64,000 bases of DNA from Catonella morbi ATCC 51271 (GTDB lineage: Bacteria > Bacillota > Clostridia > Lachnospirales > Lachnospiraceae), in NCBI RefSeq assembly GCF_000160035.2, contig NZ_KI535366.1, positions 149,571 through 213,570 of the forward strand, written 5' to 3'. The translations under genes were made by a program, and so were the position numbers. The notes under the pieces are model-generated. The model made no database searches and was not told where the DNA came from. It was given only the letters and a program-made list of their open reading frames with translations. Position 1 is the stretch's first letter. Each line of letters begins with the position of its first letter. Positions 50,499-60,085 of the stretch are shown here, in pieces.

Positions 50499-51488
50499 AT
50501 GTTTTCTGAAAAGGTTAAATTACTCGGAAGAACTAACGAAAATGAGGGTAAATTGTTGCTTAAGGATTCATATACGGGTATATCCTTTTATTGTAAAGGC
50601 AGTATAACTCTTACTATTACACCTGAAAATGAAACAGACAAGGATAACTGTCCGTATCTGGGAATAGTTGTAGATGATGATATGTTAAATGTAACCAAGC
50701 TGGCTGTAACCAAAGAATTAAAGGATATTAAATTTCTTAAAAATGATGGGAAGCTTCATAAAATAGAAGTAGTCAAGCTTACAGAGGAACAGTACGGTAA
50801 TCTTTGGTTAAGTAATCTGAATTTTGAAGACGAGGCAAGCGTAAAGAAGTCAGAAACCTTGGATAAAAGTATTTTGTTCATTGGTGATTCCATTACGGCC
50901 GGTTACGGTGTTAACGGGATAGACGGAGAGGGTGATTTCACCACATTTGAAGAAAACATACTTGGTTCATCTGCCATATTTACAGCAAGAAAAACAGGCT
51001 CTGAAGTCTTTGTATTTGCAAGAAGCGGTCATGGAATTATTTCAGGATGGATACCGCCTGAGATTGATGTGCCGAATAAAGACGGAATAATACAGGATTT
51101 TTTTCCTTTTGAAGGTGAGACTTTTCCTGAACCTGATTATATAGTTATTAATCTTGGGACAAACGATAACAGCTATATAAGAGGCAGGGAGGAACGAATA
51201 AAGTTATTTAAAAATGAATATACAAAATTTATAGTAAATTTAAGAAAACTCTATCCTTTGGCTAAAATATTTGTAGCTTACGGAGTGATGGACACAGAAT
51301 TACTTCCTGCTATCAGAGATTTGGTTAAAGAATATAAAGAACAAAGCGGAGATGAAAACCTCCTCTTTGTCAAACTTGATAAGCAAGAGGAAAGCGATGG
51401 CATAGGTGCTGCAGGACATCCGAGCATAGCAGTAAACGAAAAGGTTGCCGATAGTTTGACAAAGGTAATACTTGAAAACATTCAATGA
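50499..51488 (+). CDS. SGNH esterase of the CE2 type
   Basis: A 329-residue two-domain enzyme. An N-terminal jelly-roll domain (about 1-115) is followed by an SGNH hydrolase domain with GDSITAGYG (Ser about 130), GTND (about 221) and GHPS (His about 307). This layout matches carbohydrate esterase family 2, which removes acetyl groups from sugars. There is no signal peptide, so it should act on imported, acetylated sugars in the cytoplasm. It lies 10 bases after the ABC exporter and 14 bases before the RpiR regulator, and fits the sugar-uptake locus that follows. Confidence 0.85.
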   Translation: MFSEKVKLLGRTNENEGKLLLKDSYTGISFYCKGSITLTITPENETDKDNCPYLGIVVDDDMLNVTKLAVTKELKDIKFLKNDGKLHKIEVVKLTEEQYGNLWLSNLNFEDEASVKKSETLDKSILFIGDSITAGYGVNGIDGEGDFTTFEENILGSSAIFTARKTGSEVFVFARSGHGIISGWIPPEIDVPNKDGIIQDFFPFEGETFPEPDYIVINLGTNDNSYIRGREERIKLFKNEYTKFIVNLRKLYPLAKIFVAYGVMDTELLPAIRDLVKEYKEQSGDENLLFVKLDKQEESDGIGAAGHPSIAVNEKVADSLTKVILENIQ

Positions 51489-51501
51489 TGTGGGAGAAAA
51501 A

Positions 51502-52332
51502 ATGAACAACTATTTTTTTGAATATTATCAGAATGAAACAAAGCAAAATATTGAAAAGAACTTTGAAGATATGACTCAGTTAGAGAAAAGCATAGGAGAG
51601 TTTTTTATTAAAAACAAGTCTGCAAGAGATTTTTCCTCTAAAGGAATCTCCGGACTGTTGTATGTATCTGAAGCCTCTCTTCACAGATTCGCTAAGAAAT
51701 GCGGATATAAAGGATATAGGGAATTTATCTTCTCTTATGAAAAAGATATCGAAAATGAGAGGAATAACGGTACTGACGAAAAGAAGGTAAATCAGTTAAT
51801 TATTAAGCTTAAAGCAGCTTACACTACACTTGTAGAAGAGAATTTTGGTTTAATAAAAGATAATCAAATCAGAAAAATAGCCACATTGTTAAATAGCGGA
51901 AAAAGAGTGATTTTAACAGGTTCTGAGACGGAAAATGCCGTATTTGAGGAATATAAGCTAAAATATCTTAAACTTGGTATAGATATAAACACAGTAACCA
52001 AGAAAGAATTTTTAGAGCCAAGTGTAGATTTACTTAATAAAGACAGTTTGGTAATAGTCTGTGATATATCAGGTGAAAATGATAATCTGAAAACTGTTGT
52101 CCAAAAGGCTGAGGTAAAAGAAGCCGACATTGTTCTTATAACTGCAAATGAAGCCTGTGAATATGCTGATCTCTGTAATGAAGTAATAAAGGTAAGCTAT
52201 CCGAAAGGGTTGGCAAACGTCATTTCAATGCAGATGGTTATACTTATGACAATGGATGTAATCTATTCATACTGTTCTGCAAATAAAAATTATTTTAAGG
52301 CTATAAAGAAAGAAAAAGAAGGAAAGAGTTAA
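51502..52332 (+). CDS. RpiR/MurR-family transcriptional regulator
   Basis: A 276-residue regulator: an N-terminal HTH_6 domain (about 20-85, LYVSEASLHRFAKKCGYKG) and a C-terminal SIS sugar-phosphate isomerase-like domain (about 110-260, VILTGSETENAVFEE and CDISGENDN). RpiR proteins usually sense phosphorylated sugars, often amino sugars. I chose ATG 51502 (GGGAG upstream); the in-frame ATG at 51472 lies in the esterase gene. The likely operator is the palindrome at 52457. Confidence 0.92.
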   Translation: MNNYFFEYYQNETKQNIEKNFEDMTQLEKSIGEFFIKNKSARDFSSKGISGLLYVSEASLHRFAKKCGYKGYREFIFSYEKDIENERNNGTDEKKVNQLIIKLKAAYTTLVEENFGLIKDNQIRKIATLLNSGKRVILTGSETENAVFEEYKLKYLKLGIDINTVTKKEFLEPSVDLLNKDSLVIVCDISGENDNLKTVVQKAEVKEADIVLITANEACEYADLCNEVIKVSYPKGLANVISMQMVILMTMDVIYSYCSANKNYFKAIKKEKEGKS

Positions 52333-52374
52333 ATTCTGAATTTGTAAAATTTACTTTTATTTATTGGTTGAGTT

Positions 52375-52456
52375 ATAGGTAATTGTGAAAGTATTTATCA
52401 AAAATTAGTATGAATATTACTAATTATAAATCTACTTTCAGAATTGCCTATTTTTA
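52375..52456 (+). terminator. Branched terminator after the RpiR gene
   Basis: ATAGGTAATTGTGAAAGTA (52375-52393) pairs with TACTTTCAGAATTGCCTAT (52433-52451), followed by TTTT. Inside lies a second stem, AATTAGTA/TACTAATT. The structure should stop transcription between the regulator and the importer genes. Confidence 0.7.
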
Positions 52457-52474
52457 TTGTATATTTTATACAAT
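52457..52474 (+). promoter_or_regulatory. Palindrome over the -10 of the sugar importer operon
   Basis: TTGTATATTTTATACAA (52457-52473) is a perfect seven-pair dyad with a TTT centre. Its right arm overlaps a -10, TACAAT (52469-52474); a -35-like TTGCCT sits 19 bases upstream (52444-52449). It is the best candidate operator for the adjacent RpiR protein. Confidence 0.5.
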
Positions 52475-52532
52475 GATGATATTATCAAGTTAAAGGTTAA
52501 TACCTAATTTTAATTTTTAAGGAGGATGGAAA

Positions 52533-53879
52533 ATGAAAAAGAGATTGTTGAGTTTCTTAGCCCTGGCTGCAGTTACTGTTACAGCCTTTACTGCCTGCGG
52601 CGGTAATGGTGCTAAAACAAATTCCGGAAGCGCAGCTAAATCAAACACTTCCGGTGCTGTTTCAAGTACAAAAAGTACCTCTACGGTGGCAAGTTCTGCA
52701 AAATCAACCACTACTGAGCCTGTAACTGTTGAATTCTGGACAATATCCCTTAAGGCAAATTTTGAAGAATTCTTCAATAAGTTAATTGCAGACTATCAGA
52801 ATGCTAATCCGAATGTAACTATCAACTGGGTGGATGTACCTTATGATGATGTACAGTCTAAGCTTGTAACTGCTGTTGCGGGCGGAACATCGCCTGATGT
52901 TGTTAATCTGAACACACAGATGGCACTTACGCTTGTAGGACAGGATGCACTTGTTGACTTAAATAAGGCTGCTACAGATGAACAGAAGAGTATTTATATT
53001 GAGAGCCTTTGGAATTCAGCTAAGGTAGGTGATTCCGTATATGCTTTCCCATGGTATGCTTCACCTGATATTATGTTCTATAATCAGGAACTTATGAAGA
53101 AGGGTGGAATCGAAGCACCTGCTACCTTTGACCAGGCACTTGAAAAGGCTGAAAAATTCCATAATGATACAAAAGCATATCTTTTCTTACCTGATGAGTT
53201 CTTCAACCTTTTAATTGAAGAAAACATCCCTATACTAAATGAAGACAGAACAAAGGCTGCCTTTAACACACAGGCTGCTGTAGACTTACTAAAAAAATAT
53301 AAATCCTATACAGATAAGGGCGTTCTTCCAAAGACAAACTGGGGTTCATGGGATGAAGCACTTAAGCTTTTTGAATCAGGCAAGCTTGCCATAGTAAGTT
53401 CTTCCGGTTCTTCACTGGGAAGGATAAAGGATGAGGCTCCTGATATCTATAAGACCATAGCTGTAAGCACACCGCTTACAGGAAGTACAGGACTTAGCCG
53501 CAACCCTCTTATGAACCTTGTAGTTCCTAAGGCAAGTAAGAATCAGGAAGCAGCTATTGCTTTTGCTAACTATATAACAAATGATGCAAATCAGCTTGCA
53601 TTCTGTAAGACAGTTTCAATATTCCCTTCAACCAAGAAGGCAAGTGAAGACAGCTTCTTCACCTCTGACACAAAAACTCTTGAAGGACAGGCAAGTGCAA
53701 TGTCTGCAAAGGCAAGTCTTACATCTCAGGATTTCTCACTCGGAGTAGCTAACCAGGGAACTATCCAGGCGGCTATCAACAAGGCTTATGAAGCTTCTAT
53801 CATAAACGGTGATGATATTGCAGCTGCTCTTAAACAGGCAGAAGAAGATGTTAATAAGATTTTAGCTGAAAACAAGTAA
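52533..53879 (+). CDS. Sugar ABC transporter substrate-binding lipoprotein
   Basis: A 448-residue extracellular solute-binding protein of the MalE-like (family 1) type. Lipobox around TAC (Cys about 22), then a Ser/Thr-rich linker of about 35 residues. VEFWTISLKANFEEFFNKLI and the DYQNANPNVTINWVDVPYDD pattern are typical. Substrate is presumably an oligosaccharide or modified sugar; neighbours suggest acetylated or amino sugars. The ATG follows AAGGAGG. A hairpin at 53906 separates it from the permeases. Confidence 0.93.
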   Translation: MKKRLLSFLALAAVTVTAFTACGGNGAKTNSGSAAKSNTSGAVSSTKSTSTVASSAKSTTTEPVTVEFWTISLKANFEEFFNKLIADYQNANPNVTINWVDVPYDDVQSKLVTAVAGGTSPDVVNLNTQMALTLVGQDALVDLNKAATDEQKSIYIESLWNSAKVGDSVYAFPWYASPDIMFYNQELMKKGGIEAPATFDQALEKAEKFHNDTKAYLFLPDEFFNLLIEENIPILNEDRTKAAFNTQAAVDLLKKYKSYTDKGVLPKTNWGSWDEALKLFESGKLAIVSSSGSSLGRIKDEAPDIYKTIAVSTPLTGSTGLSRNPLMNLVVPKASKNQEAAIAFANYITNDANQLAFCKTVSIFPSTKKASEDSFFTSDTKTLEGQASAMSAKASLTSQDFSLGVANQGTIQAAINKAYEASIINGDDIAAALKQAEEDVNKILAENK

Positions 53880-53905
53880 GATTTCAGTATGATTTAAACT
53901 TATTT

Positions 53906-53937
53906 CATGGGGCTGTTACAAATGTAGCAACCCCATG
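53906..53937 (+). terminator. Intergenic hairpin between binding protein and permease genes
   Basis: CATGGGG (53906-53912) pairs with CCCCATG (53931-53937), and TGTTAC with GTAGCA inside. No T-run follows. Such hairpins after binding-protein genes usually stabilise the upstream message and lower permease expression. Confidence 0.65.
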
Positions 53938-53953
53938 CTAATTTGGAGGTACT

Positions 53954-54850
53954 ATGGTAAAAAGCAGTAAGGCAAGGAAGGCTAAAGAAACAGCGGTAGC
54001 TTATGCATTTATGGCTCCGGCACTCATAATTATTTTACTTTTTACGGTTATCCCTATATTTGCCAGTCTGGGGCTCATGTTTTTTGACTATTCGGTTTTA
54101 GGTAAGACCAAGTTCGTTGGTTTAGGAAATTTTATTAAAGCATTTAATGATAGGGAATTTATCATCGCGATTAAAAATTCCGTTATTTTTGTTGCAGTTG
54201 TTCCTGTTATTCAGATTCTTTCCATACTTTTATCTCTTTTAGTAAACAGAAAATTGCGGGGAATCGGAATCTTCCGTACCCTTTTTTATATACCTGTTAT
54301 TACCTCTATGGTAGCCGTTTCTATCATCTGGGGGTTTATATTTAACTCAAGCGGCGTTATAAATACTTTACTTAGTGATTTGGGGCTGATTACACAGCCT
54401 TTAGGCTTTATAAGTGATAAGAAAACTGCTATGCTCTGTCTTATGTTCATCACACTTTGGCAGGGACTTGGCTATTATATGATGATGTATCTTGCGGGGC
54501 TTCAAGGTATACCTTCGGAACTTGGTGAAGCTGCGAAGATAGACGGAGCCGGAACTCTCAGAGTTATTACCAGTGTAATTATACCGCAGTTAAAGCCTTT
54601 TATCTGGCTTTGCACCTTGAATTCAATAATATCTGCTATAGGAGTATTTGATGTAGTCTTTGTTCTTTCAAAGGGAGGTCCCGATAATGCGACTATGGTA
54701 ATAAATTATTATTCATATACCAAAGCTTTCGGAGAGTTCAGATTCGGATATGCCGCAGCAGTAGGTGCCGTTCAGGCGATCATCACCAGTATTGTAAGTA
54801 TAGCAGTCTTTATATATGGGAAGAGGGGAGGTATGACAAATAATGAGTAA
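53954..54850 (+). CDS. Sugar ABC transporter permease (MalF-like)
   Basis: A 298-residue permease with six membrane helices. The coupling-loop motif EAAKIDGAGTLRVITSVIIPQL (cited in part: EAAKIDGAG...IIPQLKP) is the canonical EAA motif for docking to the ATPase. The ATG at 53954 follows TTTGGAGG. It overlaps the second permease by 8 bases. Confidence 0.95.
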   Translation: MVKSSKARKAKETAVAYAFMAPALIIILLFTVIPIFASLGLMFFDYSVLGKTKFVGLGNFIKAFNDREFIIAIKNSVIFVAVVPVIQILSILLSLLVNRKLRGIGIFRTLFYIPVITSMVAVSIIWGFIFNSSGVINTLLSDLGLITQPLGFISDKKTAMLCLMFITLWQGLGYYMMMYLAGLQGIPSELGEAAKIDGAGTLRVITSVIIPQLKPFIWLCTLNSIISAIGVFDVVFVLSKGGPDNATMVINYYSYTKAFGEFRFGYAAAVGAVQAIITSIVSIAVFIYGKRGGMTNNE

Positions 54851-55688
54851 GGTAAGGTTAAAAAAGAAAATTAAAACCAAAGTTATCATTTCTAATTTGA
54901 TATCATACATCCTTTTAATCGTAATAGCTATAATATGTGCGGGACCATTTATCTGGTTACTTTTGTCATCTCTCAGAACAGGTGCCAATATTTATGATTT
55001 ACATTTTTCATTAAGCAGTTTTTCCTTTGCAAATTATACCGGTGTAATGGAATTTATGAAGCTGCATAAATATGTATGGAACACAGTTGTTATTACCTTC
55101 GGTGCAATAGCAATAGATGTGGTATTTTCTGCAATGTGTGCCTATCCCCTTGCAACCATGAACTTTAAAGGAAAGAACTTTGTGTTCGGAGTTCTTGTGG
55201 CAACTATGATAATTCCCGCTGCCGCAGGCATGATAATCAATTATCTTACTATTTCAAGGATGAATTTGCTTGATAATGTTATGGGTGTAATCCTGCCTTC
55301 ATCCGTAAAAACTTTCAGTATTATTCTTTTAAGACAGGCCTATCTGGGGGTACCGAAGGAGCTTATAGATGCGGCTAAAATAGACGGAGCGGGGCAGTTT
55401 CTTACCTGGCTTAAGGTTATGCTTCCGGGCATAATTCCAAGTATATCTACGGTAGTAATATTTGACTTTATAGGTAATTGGAATGCTTTCTTATGGCCTA
55501 TTATTATATTTAAGAGCCCTGAGAAATATCCGCTTGCAACAGCCCTGCAGTATCTGAACGGTTCGTTTAGTTATAAGTTCGGCTATGTAGCGGCAGGTAC
55601 TATTTTATCTATAATACCCGTACTAATAGTATTTATGCTTTGTCAGAAAAATTATATAGAAGCTGTTAGCGGTGCAGTGAAAGGTTGA
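54843..55688 (+). CDS. Sugar ABC transporter permease (MalG-like)
   Basis: A 281-residue permease with six membrane helices and the EAA-type loop DAAKIDGAGQFLTWLKVMLP. It pairs with the preceding permease. No ATPase gene lies in the operon, so a shared MsmK/MalK-type ATPase elsewhere in the genome is required. The GNAT gene follows after 4 bases. Confidence 0.95.
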   Translation: MSKVRLKKKIKTKVIISNLISYILLIVIAIICAGPFIWLLLSSLRTGANIYDLHFSLSSFSFANYTGVMEFMKLHKYVWNTVVITFGAIAIDVVFSAMCAYPLATMNFKGKNFVFGVLVATMIIPAAAGMIINYLTISRMNLLDNVMGVILPSSVKTFSIILLRQAYLGVPKELIDAAKIDGAGQFLTWLKVMLPGIIPSISTVVIFDFIGNWNAFLWPIIIFKSPEKYPLATALQYLNGSFSYKFGYVAAGTILSIIPVLIVFMLCQKNYIEAVSGAVKG

Positions 55689-55692
55689 TATT

Positions 55693-56640
55693 ATGGAAAA
55701 TGTTGAAATTAAGCTCATGTCAGAGAATGACTTAGAGGAAATGACAGAATTAGCGGAGACATCATTTCCTCCCGAATATAATGTAACAAAGGTCAATTTA
55801 AACGAAAAGTTATTACAAGACAGCGATAAATTTGATGAAGGAAGTTTTATTATAAGAAGAAAATCAGATTCAAAGCTGATTGGCTTTATCGGTACCAAAT
55901 TATCTCATAGCAGCCTATACCCTGATACTGCCTGGCTCAGTATAATTGCTGTTGAAAAAACCGAAAGACACAAAGGTTATGGAAGGCTTCTGGTCACAAG
56001 AGCCTTAGATGAACTTAAAAATGTGGGAGTAAAACAGGTAAGTATAGGTCAGGAATTTCATAACTTTTTCTCCGGTATTCCCAATCCAAATGAGGAAAAT
56101 ATAGGATTTTTCACCGGTTTAGGTTTTTCTGTAAGTGAGGGAAGTCACTATGATTTGGAAAGCTTATTGACTGATAATGATAAGCCTGCGAAATTTGATA
56201 CCTCGCCTTTTACAGCTGAATTTGAAGTAAAAACATATAACAATGATTATGATAAGCTGATGGACTTTTTAAATAAAGAATTTCCGGGAAGATGGGCTTA
56301 TGAAGCAGATACTGCGATTAAAGCTGATAAATCTCCTTCTGAAATTGTACTTTTATGGAGTAAAACACAAAAAACAGTAATCGGCTTTTGTATGCTGACC
56401 TCGTATAAGGATGAGAACGGTAAAAAGACAGGTTACGGAGGACTTGGTCCTATAGGTATAGCCAAAGAAGTAAGAGGCAGACAGGTTGGTAATTATCTGC
56501 TTCGTGAGTCCTTAATTCAGGCTGAACGTAACGGCATTAACAGGGTAAATATCGACTGGACCATTCTTGTCAAGTTCTACGGTCAGTTTGGCTTTGAAAT
56601 CAAGAGGACATATAAAGCGGCTTACAAACAATTAGTATAG
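55693..56640 (+). CDS. Double-domain GNAT N-acetyltransferase
   Basis: A 315-residue protein with two GNAT folds. Acetyl-CoA loops are VEKTERHKGYGRLLVTRAL (domain 1) and IAKEVRGRQVGNYLLRESL (domain 2). Single-domain substrates vary widely, so the acceptor is not known; the sugar locus suggests an amino sugar. It is tightly packed after the permeases and followed by the DUF4127 gene 12 bases on. Confidence 0.88.
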   Translation: MENVEIKLMSENDLEEMTELAETSFPPEYNVTKVNLNEKLLQDSDKFDEGSFIIRRKSDSKLIGFIGTKLSHSSLYPDTAWLSIIAVEKTERHKGYGRLLVTRALDELKNVGVKQVSIGQEFHNFFSGIPNPNEENIGFFTGLGFSVSEGSHYDLESLLTDNDKPAKFDTSPFTAEFEVKTYNNDYDKLMDFLNKEFPGRWAYEADTAIKADKSPSEIVLLWSKTQKTVIGFCMLTSYKDENGKKTGYGGLGPIGIAKEVRGRQVGNYLLRESLIQAERNGINRVNIDWTILVKFYGQFGFEIKRTYKAAYKQLV

Positions 56641-56652
56641 AAGGAGGGTAAT

Positions 56653-58152
56653 ATGAAAGCAAAGATAGTATTATTACCTTTAGACGAAAGACCTTGCAAT
56701 TATCTTTTTCCACAGAAACTATTTTCGCATGATGATATAGAGATAATCCTGCCTAAAAAATTAGGAGACAAGAAAATTCCTGCCGATTTGAATGAAATCG
56801 ATAATTTTTTAACAAAAGAATGTAAAGACGCCACAGGTCTGATCATTTCTTTGGATACCCTGCTTTACGGAGGGCTTGTACCATCCAGAATACATAATGA
56901 AAAAGAAGATAAGTTAAAAGAAAGACTGCAGATATTAAGAGACATAAGGAGGGAGAATACCGGGCTTATAATCTATGCATTTAATATAATAATGAGATGT
57001 CCGAATTATTCAAGCAGCGATGAGGAACCTGACTACTATGAGAACTATGGCAGGGAAATTCATGAAATCGGTGTAGCCATGCACAAGAGTCATTTGGGTA
57101 TAGATAATATTTTGTCTCTTGATGAAATCATAGAAAAAGTTCCGGAAAGATACTTAAATGACTATATTTCAAGAAGAAAGGTAAATAGGGAACTGAATCT
57201 TGCATCACTTGATTTGGTAAAAGAAAATATTGTAGATGCACTTGTTGTACCTCAGGATGATTCCTGTAAATATGGCTATGCGGCTATAGACCAAAGAGAT
57301 ATAAGAAAGGCTATAATCGAGAACTGTCTTGATGATAAGGTACTTATGTATCCCGGTGCAGACGAGGTAGAACTCACCCTTATGTCCAGAATGATAAATA
57401 CTCTTAAGGGCAAGAAACCCAAAGTATACTTAAAATATGCTACAGAGGCTGCGAAGAACATTATTCCGCTTTATGAAGGAAATATGCTTGCAGGTACACT
57501 AAAATACCATGTGCTGTCAGCCGGCTGTCAGCTCACAGAATCCTATGAAATGGCTGATATAATAATGGCGGTTACCGCTCCCGCAGGCAATATGGAAGAA
57601 GCCATAAACCAGCCTTCTAAGTATCCAGAGTACTATGCTGAGAGAAATATAGCTGAAATGTTTGACTTTATAAAATACAGGCTGGCAGAAGGTAAAATTG
57701 TAACCATAGCGGATAATGCTTATGCAAACGGTGGTGATTTACAAATAATAAGGCTTCTCAATGCAAATAAACTGCTTATGAAGGTAGATGGTTATGCGGG
57801 GTGGAATACCTCTGCAAATACTGTCGGTACAGCCATTGCGGAGGCGGTGGACTCCTATCATTTTAAGCTTACACCGACACATCAGAACTTTTTAGGGCTT
57901 AGATATATTGAAGATGCAGGGTATTGCTCTGTAGTCAGACAACAGGCTACAAATGAGCTTCAAAAATATGAAATGAATTATTTTGATGTTAAAGAGAAGG
58001 ATGGTATCATAAGTGAGATTGTAAAAGAAAGACTGGAAGAATTTATAAAAAATGAATTGTCATCAATATCGGCTAATTTACAGATTTCCAAATTGATTAT
58101 GCCATGGAGAAGAATGTTTGAAGTGGATATAACTGTGAAATATGAAAATTAA
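56653..58152 (+). CDS. DUF4127-family protein
   Basis: A 499-residue cytoplasmic protein matching DUF4127: it begins AKIVLLPLDERPCNYLFP and contains GLIISLDTLLYGGLVPSR and MYPGADEVELTLMSRM. No catalytic assignment is established that I can name. From memory, DUF4127 genes occur in Clostridia beside amino-sugar or muropeptide transport genes, which fits this locus, but that needs confirmation. The ATG follows AAGGAGGG. A bidirectional terminator follows. Confidence 0.88.
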   Translation: MKAKIVLLPLDERPCNYLFPQKLFSHDDIEIILPKKLGDKKIPADLNEIDNFLTKECKDATGLIISLDTLLYGGLVPSRIHNEKEDKLKERLQILRDIRRENTGLIIYAFNIIMRCPNYSSSDEEPDYYENYGREIHEIGVAMHKSHLGIDNILSLDEIIEKVPERYLNDYISRRKVNRELNLASLDLVKENIVDALVVPQDDSCKYGYAAIDQRDIRKAIIENCLDDKVLMYPGADEVELTLMSRMINTLKGKKPKVYLKYATEAAKNIIPLYEGNMLAGTLKYHVLSAGCQLTESYEMADIIMAVTAPAGNMEEAINQPSKYPEYYAERNIAEMFDFIKYRLAEGKIVTIADNAYANGGDLQIIRLLNANKLLMKVDGYAGWNTSANTVGTAIAEAVDSYHFKLTPTHQNFLGLRYIEDAGYCSVVRQQATNELQKYEMNYFDVKEKDGIISEIVKERLEEFIKNELSSISANLQISKLIMPWRRMFEVDITVKYEN

Positions 58153-58156
58153 TAAA

Positions 58157-58262
58157 AAGGAGCTGTCGCATTAAAGGAAAATCCTACAAAATATAGTAAA
58201 TTTATCATTAACTAATCACAATATTTTGTATCTCTTTTTCCGGGTACGACAGCTTCTTTTTA
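58157..58262. terminator. Bidirectional terminator with nested stem
   Basis: GAGCTGTCG and CGACAGCTTC close an outer stem (about 58160-58169 with 58247-58256), and TACAAAATAT (58185-58194) pairs exactly with ATATTTTGTA (58221-58230) inside. T-rich (+ strand) and A-rich flanks allow it to end both the DUF4127 operon and the converging alpha-glucosidase gene. Confidence 0.8.
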
Positions 58263-58272
58263 TAAAACATAT

Positions 58273-59952
58273 TTACTTAACTTCTAAAATAACAGCCTGA
58301 TATGGTTTAAGCTTTATCTCGTTTTCACCGGCAAATCCTACATCTTCCATATTGGACAGAAGCATAGCCTTGCACTTCTTTTCAAGTTTAACCACTTTTT
58401 CAGAAGCATCAAAGTTTCCGAGTACAAGTAAGGTCCGGTTTTCACCCTGTCTGTAAAATGCCATAAGATTATGTTCATTTTCAAGATAAGGCACAACCTC
58501 TCCGTAAACTATGGTTTCTTTGTAAGTCTCATTTTTTCTTAGAGCAGTAAGCTTTTTATAGTAATTAAGTACGGATTTCTTGTCATTAATCTGAGATTCT
58601 ACATTAATCTTAGTGTACTGAGGATTTACTTTCAGCCAAGGAGTACCGCTTGTAAATCCTGCATTCTTGCTGTCATCCCACTGCATAGGGGTTCTTGCAT
58701 TGTCCCTGCTGAACTTTTTAACGGCATTAAAAGCTTCCTCAGGGGTTAAGCCGGCTTCAAGGGCTGTCTGATATTCTCCGATAGTAGAAATATCATCTAT
58801 TTCCTCCATACCTGTAAAATCAGTGTTTTCCATACCGATTTCCTGTCCCTGATAGATGAACGGAAGACCTTTCATCATAAACTGCATAGTTCCAAGGAGT
58901 TTCTTAGAATCATCATTTATATCACAGCACTGAAGATAATGACTTACACCTCTTGGTTCATCATGGTTTTCTATTATTGTAGAGATATAACCTAAATCGC
59001 CCACCCTTTTTTGCGTCGTAAAACAGCATTTTTTATAATCATCAGGAGTTATAGGCTTTGCATCATACCAACCCTTATCACTTTTTCCGAATATTGTTTC
59101 TTCAAAATCAAACATGGTTGAGAAATGTCCCTCATCACCTATGAAGATAGGAATATCTTCAGTTCTGTCAGTAAATACCTCACCGACTGTAAAAGCATCA
59201 TGTTTGTCAAAGGTATTTTCTCTGAGTTCCTGTAAATATTTATCTGCATTTTTTGCATCTTCAAGCATTTTGGCACAGATAACGGTTCCGTCTCCCCTAT
59301 CAGGAGGGTAGTTATAGGATGTAAACGGAAGTGCCTTGCTTATATTCATAATGGCATCTACTCTAAAGCCGGCAAGTCCTTTATCTAACCACCAGTTAAT
59401 CATCTTGTAGATTTCCTCTCGGAGCTTTGGATTTTCCCAGTTTAAGTCAGGTTGCTTCTTATGAAAGAGATGAAGATAATATTTATCCGTACCCTCAATC
59501 TTCTCCCAAGCGCTTCCGCCGAAGTAGGAGCGCCAGTTATTCGGAGGGTTACCGTTTACACCCTCTTCTATAAAGAAATATTTTGCATACTCACTGTCAA
59601 GGTCTTCCATAGCCTTCTTAAACCACTCATGTTCATCTGAACAGTGGTTTATAACCAAGTCCATAAGTATATACATATTTCTTTTTTTAGCCTCTGCAAG
59701 CAATTCGTCCATATCAGCCATGCTGCCAAAACGCGGATCTATATCATAATAATCAGCTATATCATAACCCTGATCGGCAAGAGGAGATGGGTAACAAGGG
59801 GAAAGCCAGATAATGTCAACTCCAAGCTCCTTCAAATAATCAAGTTTATTAATTACGCCCCTTAAATCACCTATTCCGTTTCCCTTAGTATCCAAAAAGC
59901 TTTTTGGATAAATCTGATATGCAACCTTTTCGTGCCACCATTTTTTCTTCAT
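58273..59952 (-). CDS. GH13 alpha-glucosidase, second copy
   Basis: A 559-residue cytoplasmic GH13 enzyme: MDLVINHCSDEHEWF, GFRVDAIMNI with nucleophile Asp (about 200), VGEVFTDRT with the acid/base Glu, and IENHDEPRG with the stabilising Asp. The residue after the nucleophile is Ala, where the other glucosidase at 22830 has Val; in this family that favours alpha-1,4 over alpha-1,6 links. No signal peptide. GGAGACGAAGA precedes the ATG. It is a convergent single gene next to the sugar importer and may use its products, but is not in that operon. Confidence 0.93.
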   Translation of the reverse strand: MKKKWWHEKVAYQIYPKSFLDTKGNGIGDLRGVINKLDYLKELGVDIIWLSPCYPSPLADQGYDIADYYDIDPRFGSMADMDELLAEAKKRNMYILMDLVINHCSDEHEWFKKAMEDLDSEYAKYFFIEEGVNGNPPNNWRSYFGGSAWEKIEGTDKYYLHLFHKKQPDLNWENPKLREEIYKMINWWLDKGLAGFRVDAIMNISKALPFTSYNYPPDRGDGTVICAKMLEDAKNADKYLQELRENTFDKHDAFTVGEVFTDRTEDIPIFIGDEGHFSTMFDFEETIFGKSDKGWYDAKPITPDDYKKCCFTTQKRVGDLGYISTIIENHDEPRGVSHYLQCCDINDDSKKLLGTMQFMMKGLPFIYQGQEIGMENTDFTGMEEIDDISTIGEYQTALEAGLTPEEAFNAVKKFSRDNARTPMQWDDSKNAGFTSGTPWLKVNPQYTKINVESQINDKKSVLNYYKKLTALRKNETYKETIVYGEVVPYLENEHNLMAFYRQGENRTLLVLGNFDASEKVVKLEKKCKAMLLSNMEDVGFAGENEIKLKPYQAVILEVK

Positions 59953-60085
59953 TCTTCGTCTCCTAAATAATAATCAAACAGTCTAAGCCTACAACTCTTA
60001 TTCGGCTTACATACTTGTACCATAGATTGCCAAAAGATAATAACAAGCTTACATAGAACTTTTATACTTTTGACACTTGTAACAT

